From JADLGL01 sp964611195 (GTDB lineage: Bacteria; Pseudomonadota; Alphaproteobacteria; Rhizobiales; Kaistiaceae): 9,835 bases of DNA. The stretch lies in the NCBI GenBank assembly GCA_964611195.1, contig CAZSXA010000080.1, positions 1 to 9,835 on the forward strand, written 5' to 3'. The notes under the pieces were generated by a model. That model was not told the origin of the DNA. It saw only the letters and a list, made by a program, of their open reading frames with translations, and made no database searches. The first letter of the stretch is position 1, and each line of letters starts with the position of its first letter. Positions 6,086-9,835 of this stretch are shown here, piece by piece. A program made the translations under genes and the position numbers.

Positions 6086-7927
6086 ATGTTCCAGTCCTTC
6101 GACAACCGCGCGCCACCCGGGAACCGCTCAAAGAACGTTGCGCGCCTTCGCGAGCAGCTCGCCGCCCACGGGCTCGCCGGCTATGTCGTCACCCATGCCG
6201 ACGAGCATCAGAGCGAGTATCTGCCGCCTTCTGCCGAACGCCTCGCCTGGCTCACCGGCTTCACCGGCTCCGCCGGCGCTGCGGTGGTGATGACCGACGA
6301 GGCGGCGCTGTTTGTCGACGGCCGCTACACGATTCAGGCTGCCTCCGAGGTCGACTCCGACCTCTTCGAGATCGTCGATCTCGTTGCCGCTCCACCGGCG
6401 AAATGGCTTGCCGGGCGCGGCGCAGAGGGCCTGCAGGTCGGCTACGATCCGATGCTGCTCACCGTCGGCGAGGTCGAGCGGCTCCGCCGTCGTCTTCGCG
6501 GCAGCGGTACCGAGCTGGTAGCGCTCGAGGAGAACCTCATCGACGCTATCTGGACGGATCGGCCCGAGCCACCGACCGGCGCGGTCTCGCTCCACCCCAT
6601 CTCTCACGCCGGCAGGCCGGCAAGAGAGAAGATCGCAGAGCTGCAGGCGACGCTCGGCGAGAAGCGCGTCGATGCGGCGGTGCTGACGCTCGCCGATTCG
6701 ATCGCCTGGACCTTCAACATCCGCGGCGCCGACGTCGCCCACAACCCGGCGCCACTGGCTTTCGCCGTTATCCGCGCAAACGGCCGCCCGACGCTCTATA
6801 TCGACGGCCGGAAGCTTTCCAATTCCGTCCGGTCAGAATTGTCCGACCTCGCCGAGATCGCCGAGCCGGGCGCGCTCGCGGGCGATATCTTGCGCCTGGC
6901 AGCTGAGGGCAGTGCCGTCGCGCTCGACCCGTCGGCGACGCCGATCGCGATGGCCCGTATGATCGAAGGTGCCGGCGGCCAGGTCGTGCAGACCGCCGAC
7001 CCGACGGCGCTGCCGAAGGCGCGCAAGAACCCGACCGAGCTTGACGGCATACGCCGCGCCCACGTCCGCGACGGCATCGCGCTGACGCGCTTCCTCGCCT
7101 GGTTCGACAACGAGGCACCGTCAGGATCAACGAACGAGATCGCCGCCGTCGAGGCGCTGGAGCGCTTCCGCGCCGAGACCGCGGAGGCCGACGGCGAGCC
7201 GCTCGCCGACATCTCCTTCGACACCATCGCCGGCGCCGGTCCCAACGGCGCGATCGTCCACTATCGAGTCACGCGCGGCACCAATCGGGCGATCGAGCCG
7301 AACTCGCTGTTCCTCGTCGATTCCGGCGGCCAGTACCGCGACGGCACGACCGACGTGACGCGGACCATCGCAGTCGGCACGCCGACGGACGATATGCGCT
7401 CGCGCTACACGCTGGTGCTGAAGGGCATGGTCGCCGTGACCCTGGCCCGCTTTCCCAGAGGAACCACGGGCACGCAGCTCGACAGCTTCGCGCGCGCGTC
7501 ACTGTGGCGGGCCGGGCTCGACTACGACCACGGCACCGGACACGGCGTCGGCGCGTTTCTCTCCGTCCATGAGGGGCCGGCGCGGATATCGAAGACCGGT
7601 ACCGTGGCGCTGGAGACCGGCATGGTGCTTTCCAATGAGCCCGGCTACTACCGACCCGGCGCCTTTGGCATCCGCATCGAGAACCTCATTGCAGTGACCG
7701 AGGCGGAGGAGATCGCCGGCGGCGAGCGACCGATGCACGGCTTCGAGACTCTGACCCTGGCGCCGCTCGACCGGCGACTGATCGACGTGGCGATGCTGAG
7801 CGAAGATGAGCGCGCCTGGATCGACGCCTATCACGCGCGGGTGCGCGAGACGCTGTCTCCAAGGCTCGACGAAGCAAGCGACCGCGCCTGGCTCGAAGCC
7901 GCGACGCGCCCGCTTGGCGAAACGTGA
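6086..7927 (+). CDS. Xaa-Pro aminopeptidase (aminopeptidase P, M24 family, three-domain type)
   Basis: Dinuclear-metal (usually Mn) peptidase that removes an N-terminal residue preceding proline, acting in cytoplasmic peptide turnover. At 613 residues it matches the long, three-domain type rather than the ~440-residue E. coli PepP. Two creatinase-like N-terminal domains occupy about 15-160 and 170-310, the pita-bread M24 catalytic domain about 320-540, and a C-terminal M24 extension about 550-610. Metal ligands are Asp412 and Asp423 (VDSGGQYRDGTTDVTRT), His486 (GTGHGVG), Glu518 (NEPGYY) and Glu532 (IRIENL). Conserved active-site His392 (VHYR) and His495 (SVHEGP) are also present. The MFQSFD start is typical of relatives and no strong Shine-Dalgarno sequence is seen. 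It starts 9 bases after prmA and is probably the last gene of that operon. Confidence 0.95.
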   Translation: MFQSFDNRAPPGNRSKNVARLREQLAAHGLAGYVVTHADEHQSEYLPPSAERLAWLTGFTGSAGAAVVMTDEAALFVDGRYTIQAASEVDSDLFEIVDLVAAPPAKWLAGRGAEGLQVGYDPMLLTVGEVERLRRRLRGSGTELVALEENLIDAIWTDRPEPPTGAVSLHPISHAGRPAREKIAELQATLGEKRVDAAVLTLADSIAWTFNIRGADVAHNPAPLAFAVIRANGRPTLYIDGRKLSNSVRSELSDLAEIAEPGALAGDILRLAAEGSAVALDPSATPIAMARMIEGAGGQVVQTADPTALPKARKNPTELDGIRRAHVRDGIALTRFLAWFDNEAPSGSTNEIAAVEALERFRAETAEADGEPLADISFDTIAGAGPNGAIVHYRVTRGTNRAIEPNSLFLVDSGGQYRDGTTDVTRTIAVGTPTDDMRSRYTLVLKGMVAVTLARFPRGTTGTQLDSFARASLWRAGLDYDHGTGHGVGAFLSVHEGPARISKTGTVALETGMVLSNEPGYYRPGAFGIRIENLIAVTEAEEIAGGERPMHGFETLTLAPLDRRLIDVAMLSEDERAWIDAYHARVRETLSPRLDEASDRAWLEAATRPLGET

Positions 7928-7936
7928 AGGTGATAA

Positions 7937-7946
7937 GCGCTAGCGC
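7937..7946. repeat. 10-base perfect palindrome at the convergent gene junction
   Basis: GCGCTAGCGC reads the same on both strands and contains the stop codon of the minus-strand outer membrane protein gene. It lies 10 bases after the aminopeptidase stop. No T tract follows on either strand, so it is not a clear intrinsic terminator. It may be chance in GC-rich DNA. Confidence 0.3.
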
Positions 7947-9124
7947 CTCGGGTAGAAGTTGACGCCGGCCAGGACGTTGCCTTCCTGCCAGCCGGTGTCG
8001 AAGTTGAACACCGCCCGAGTTTCGGCGAACAGCGTCGTCCGGTCGCTGACCGCGACCTCCATGCCGCCGCCGATGTGGACGAGCACGCCGCCATTGACCG
8101 GGAACGTCGTGTAGCCGACGCCGGTCTCGGCGTAGAGCAGGACGTTGTCCTTCACGATCAGGCCGGCCCGGGCATTGGCGTCGACCCGGAAGGACAGGCC
8201 GTAGTTCCGGTTCTGGATAAGGTTGACCGCCGAGAGCTGACCGCTGACGCCGACCACGAACCGGTCGAAGACATGGTTGTAGCCGACCGTCGTGCCGAGC
8301 TGCCAGATCGAGCCGCCAAACCCGCCGAGATAAAGGCCGCTCCAGTCGAACGGCGCCCGTGCCATCGGGTAGCCCATGCCGCCGTCCTCGCCGTGTCCGG
8401 CAAACCGGTAGATGAGCCGCACCATGGCCGAATGCGAGGTGTAACGGATCGAGTGGTCCGTCGCGGTCGCGGGTCCAGCATAGGCGTCGGTGTTTGAATC
8501 CTGCGATTCGCCGACCTGGTTGAGCGGCGCGAAGGACAACAATTGGTACCCGGCGCCGATCGAAATCCGCTGGGTGACAGCCACCTGGAACCCGGTCCCG
8601 AGGGCGACACCCGGAACCATGCTCCGGCGCGCATTATAGAGATCGTTGGGATCGTCATGGGCGATCGCGATCAGATGCGCGACGGCCGGGCCGGCCTGCG
8701 CATAGGCCATGAAACGGCCCCAGGCCATGCCGACCCGCGGCGTAAAGGCGGAGAACCAATGGCCCTTGAGGTCGAAGGTCTGGCCACCGATTAGCGGGCT
8801 CGGCGTATTCCAATGGCTGACACCGCCAAGGGCGGTGTAGAGCGAATACTCGAAGCCGTAGACGACGCCGTCGGGCTGGACCCAGTTGTAGCCGATGACA
8901 CCGCCGGTTGGCGGGCCGGCGATGGGGATCGAGAACGACTGACCCGCCGCGGTGTTGTACCAGCCGTCAGTGTTGAACTGATATGCGGCATTGCCGACGG
9001 CCCAGCCGCCGATGATCCCGAGATAGCCGCCGGAGAAGTAGTCCTCCCCATCGGCCTTGGCAGGCGTTACTGCCACGGCCGCAGCCATGCACATGCCTGC
9101 GAGTAGGCCAAGCCCGAATCTCAT
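7940..9124 (-). CDS. Outer membrane beta-barrel protein with two tandem barrel modules (Omp25/31-like)
   Basis: Secreted to the outer membrane, 394 residues. A signal peptide covers residues 1-24, with a hydrophobic core at 4-20 and likely cleavage at AKA|DG. Module 1 (about 29-241) opens with YFSGGYLGIIGG, continues GYNWVQPDGVVYGFEYSL, and ends VRLIYRF, a typical final-strand signal with terminal Phe. A Gly-rich linker follows (242-258). Module 2 (about 259-391) opens with DWSGLYLGGFGG, continues GYNHVFDRFVVGVSGQLS, and ends LAGVNFYPRR. Alternating aromatic and small residues throughout indicate amphipathic beta strands. Such proteins usually hold one module of about 200 residues, so this looks like an internal duplication or fusion. 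The start at 9124 is supported by the signal peptide and an upstream AGGGGGCGGAG. Single gene, convergent with the aminopeptidase. Family resemblance is by pattern; function beyond envelope structure or adhesion is unknown. Confidence 0.8.
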   Translation of the reverse strand: MRFGLGLLAGMCMAAAVAVTPAKADGEDYFSGGYLGIIGGWAVGNAAYQFNTDGWYNTAAGQSFSIPIAGPPTGGVIGYNWVQPDGVVYGFEYSLYTALGGVSHWNTPSPLIGGQTFDLKGHWFSAFTPRVGMAWGRFMAYAQAGPAVAHLIAIAHDDPNDLYNARRSMVPGVALGTGFQVAVTQRISIGAGYQLLSFAPLNQVGESQDSNTDAYAGPATATDHSIRYTSHSAMVRLIYRFAGHGEDGGMGYPMARAPFDWSGLYLGGFGGSIWQLGTTVGYNHVFDRFVVGVSGQLSAVNLIQNRNYGLSFRVDANARAGLIVKDNVLLYAETGVGYTTFPVNGGVLVHIGGGMEVAVSDRTTLFAETRAVFNFDTGWQEGNVLAGVNFYPRR

Positions 9125-9164
9125 TCTCCGCCCCCTGCGTTCAACCGCAGATTCCTTGGTGGAC

Positions 9165-9193
9165 AGCATAGCAGCGCACGCGGGAATTGCCAT
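9165..9193 (-). promoter_or_regulatory. Candidate promoter of the outer membrane protein gene
   Basis: On the minus strand, ATGGCA (9193-9188) and TATGCT (9170-9165) are separated by 17 bases; each matches four of six consensus positions for a housekeeping promoter. The predicted start site leaves a leader of about 35 bases before the ATG at 9124. That leader holds a small CTGCG/CGCAG hairpin (9150-9135) abutting the ribosome binding site. Confidence 0.3.
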
Positions 9194-9212
9194 CTTTGCG
9201 TAAGGAACCGCA

Positions 9213-9246
9213 CACAAACCCGCCCTTTGTGCACGACTGTGGCACA
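9213..9246. repeat. Overlapping inverted repeats in the divergent intergenic region, possible operator
   Basis: CACAAA (9213-9218) and TTTGTG (9226-9231) form a 6-base inverted repeat around 7 bases. TGTGC (9228-9232) and GCACA (9242-9246) form a second one around 9 bases, sharing the middle arm. The cluster sits between the divergent outer membrane protein and secreted protein genes, where a shared operator would be expected. It fits no regulator I recognise. Confidence 0.3.
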
Positions 9247-9328
9247 TCGGGTACACACGCCCAGGATGTAGCTTCAAGCAGATTTGGGGGCCCCGCGGCC
9301 GATCTGTCGTGCGGATCGCCAACGTGGT

Positions 9329-9332
9329 AGGA
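9329..9332 (+). promoter_or_regulatory. Ribosome binding site deciding the start of the secreted Cys-rich protein
   Basis: AGGA lies 1 base before the ATG at 9334 and 7 bases before the in-frame ATG at 9340. The spacing favours 9340, which also gives a signal peptide beginning MRRSTK. Confidence 0.45.
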
Positions 9333-9339
9333 CATGGCT

Positions 9340-9835
9340 ATGCGACGTTCCACCAAAACCTCGGTTCTGGGCCTGATTGCAGCCATTGTAGCGCTGGCGG
9401 CCATGCTGTTTTCGGGCAGCGCGATGGCGCAGGGTCCGATAGGGATCGGCTTCGCTCAGGCCGAGGAAGGCACCTGGTGGTGCCGCGGCGACAACACGGT
9501 TGAAACCCTTGATTGCGCCCGCGACCGCTGCGAGGCCGAAGCCGGCGGGCAGGAATGCCTCCGCACCGCCTGGTGTTATCCGGCCGGCTGGAGCGGGCTG
9601 ATGACAGTCTGGCTCGGCGAGTTCCACACCACCGAGATCGTCTGCGGCGCGCCGAGCCGGGGCGCGCTGGAAGCCGCCCTCGACGGTTTCTGTGTCGCCA
9701 ATGCGTTCGCGGTGAGCTGCGACACGTTCCTGTTCATCGATCCCGAAGGTAACGAGATCGACGCCTTCCTGAGCTTCACCGGCCCCGCCGGCGACATCGC
9801 CCGCTGGGCCGAAAGCGATGCCGGCATCCACCTCT
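9340..9835 (+). CDS. Secreted cysteine-rich protein of unknown function (3' end outside window)
   Basis: Open to the window edge, with 165 complete codons visible. The N-terminus is a clear signal peptide: basic MRRSTK, hydrophobic core VLGLIAAIVALAAMLF, and likely cleavage at AMA|QG after residue 30. The mature part has eight cysteines at residues 48, 59, 64, 73, 79, 102, 118 and 127, an even number consistent with disulfides in the periplasm or outside the cell. It is also rich in Trp near the start (EGTWWC, AWC, TVWLGEF). A more acidic segment (FIDPEGNEID) follows the last visible Cys. I do not recognise the family. ATG 9340 is preferred over 9334 because of the spacing to AGGA. The gene diverges from the outer membrane protein gene, so the two envelope-directed products may share control. 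Confidence 0.8.
   Translation, partial: MRRSTKTSVLGLIAAIVALAAMLFSGSAMAQGPIGIGFAQAEEGTWWCRGDNTVETLDCARDRCEAEAGGQECLRTAWCYPAGWSGLMTVWLGEFHTTEIVCGAPSRGALEAALDGFCVANAFAVSCDTFLFIDPEGNEIDAFLSFTGPAGDIARWAESDAGIHL

Noticed and set aside
6121..6136. Second GAAC pair at the start of the aminopeptidase gene, considered as another SOS box
   Set aside because: The two GAAC half-sites are 8 bases apart, not 7, and lie inside the coding sequence.
3170..9138. Identical 11-base sequence GCAGGGGGCGG just before the start codons of both the ABC ATPase and the outer membrane protein genes
   Set aside because: Most simply explained as two purine-rich ribosome binding sites in GC-rich DNA. The spacing to the ATG differs by one base and no longer similarity extends upstream.
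9240..9255. TGGCAC followed by GTAC, considered as a sigma-54 promoter
   Set aside because: The -12 element lacks the required GC (AC at those positions), so only the -24 half matches.
9125..9322. Upstream extension of the outer membrane protein to a start at 9322
   Set aside because: It would bury the signal peptide behind 66 residues. The start at 9124 has a proper signal peptide and ribosome binding site.
9274..9831. Minus-strand open frame of 185 codons at the right edge
   Set aside because: No signal peptide or domain and an Ala/Gly/Arg-rich shadow composition. The plus strand here encodes a protein with a clear signal peptide and regularly spaced cysteines.

Overview
The window is high-GC DNA with densely packed genes. 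It reads as a chromosomal segment of an alphaproteobacterium, most likely in the Hyphomicrobiales (Rhizobiales). The evidence is the UvrD, PrmA and aminopeptidase P sequences, an Omp25/31-like outer membrane protein, and an exact alphaproteobacterial LexA box (GAAC-N7-GAAC). I see no rRNA, tRNA, CRISPR array, insertion sequence, integrase or recognisable defence system. The longest gap between genes is about 215 bases.

Layout. (1) Bases 1-1257 (+) hold the C-terminal half of the DNA helicase UvrD, cut by the window edge. (2) Bases 1314-3172 (-) hold a two-gene DrrAB-type ABC exporter operon, ATPase then permease, joined by an ATGA overlap. It ends at a probable intrinsic terminator that abuts the uvrD stop codon. 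(3) Bases 3173-3362 are a divergent intergenic region with the LexA-type box. (4) Bases 3363-7927 (+) hold three tightly packed genes: a CPA1-type sodium/proton antiporter with a soluble RCK-like C-terminal region, the ribosomal protein L11 methyltransferase prmA (ATGA overlap), and a three-domain Xaa-Pro aminopeptidase (9-base gap). (5) Bases 7940-9124 (-) hold an outer membrane beta-barrel protein, convergent with the aminopeptidase at a 12-base gap. It appears to be two tandem copies of the same barrel module. (6) Bases 9125-9339 are a divergent intergenic region with several inverted repeats. (7) Bases 9340-9835 (+) start a secreted, cysteine-rich protein of unknown function that runs off the window.

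How the genes fit together. Most are housekeeping functions: DNA repair, ribosome modification and peptide turnover. Between uvrD and prmA sit transport genes (exporter and antiporter). From memory, uvrD, prmA and this aminopeptidase are close neighbours in other Rhizobiales; if so, the transport genes are an insertion into a conserved block, which I could not check. The items most worth a second look are the perfect SOS box placed between two transport units rather than repair genes, the duplicated barrel in one outer membrane protein, and the eight-cysteine secreted protein at the right edge.
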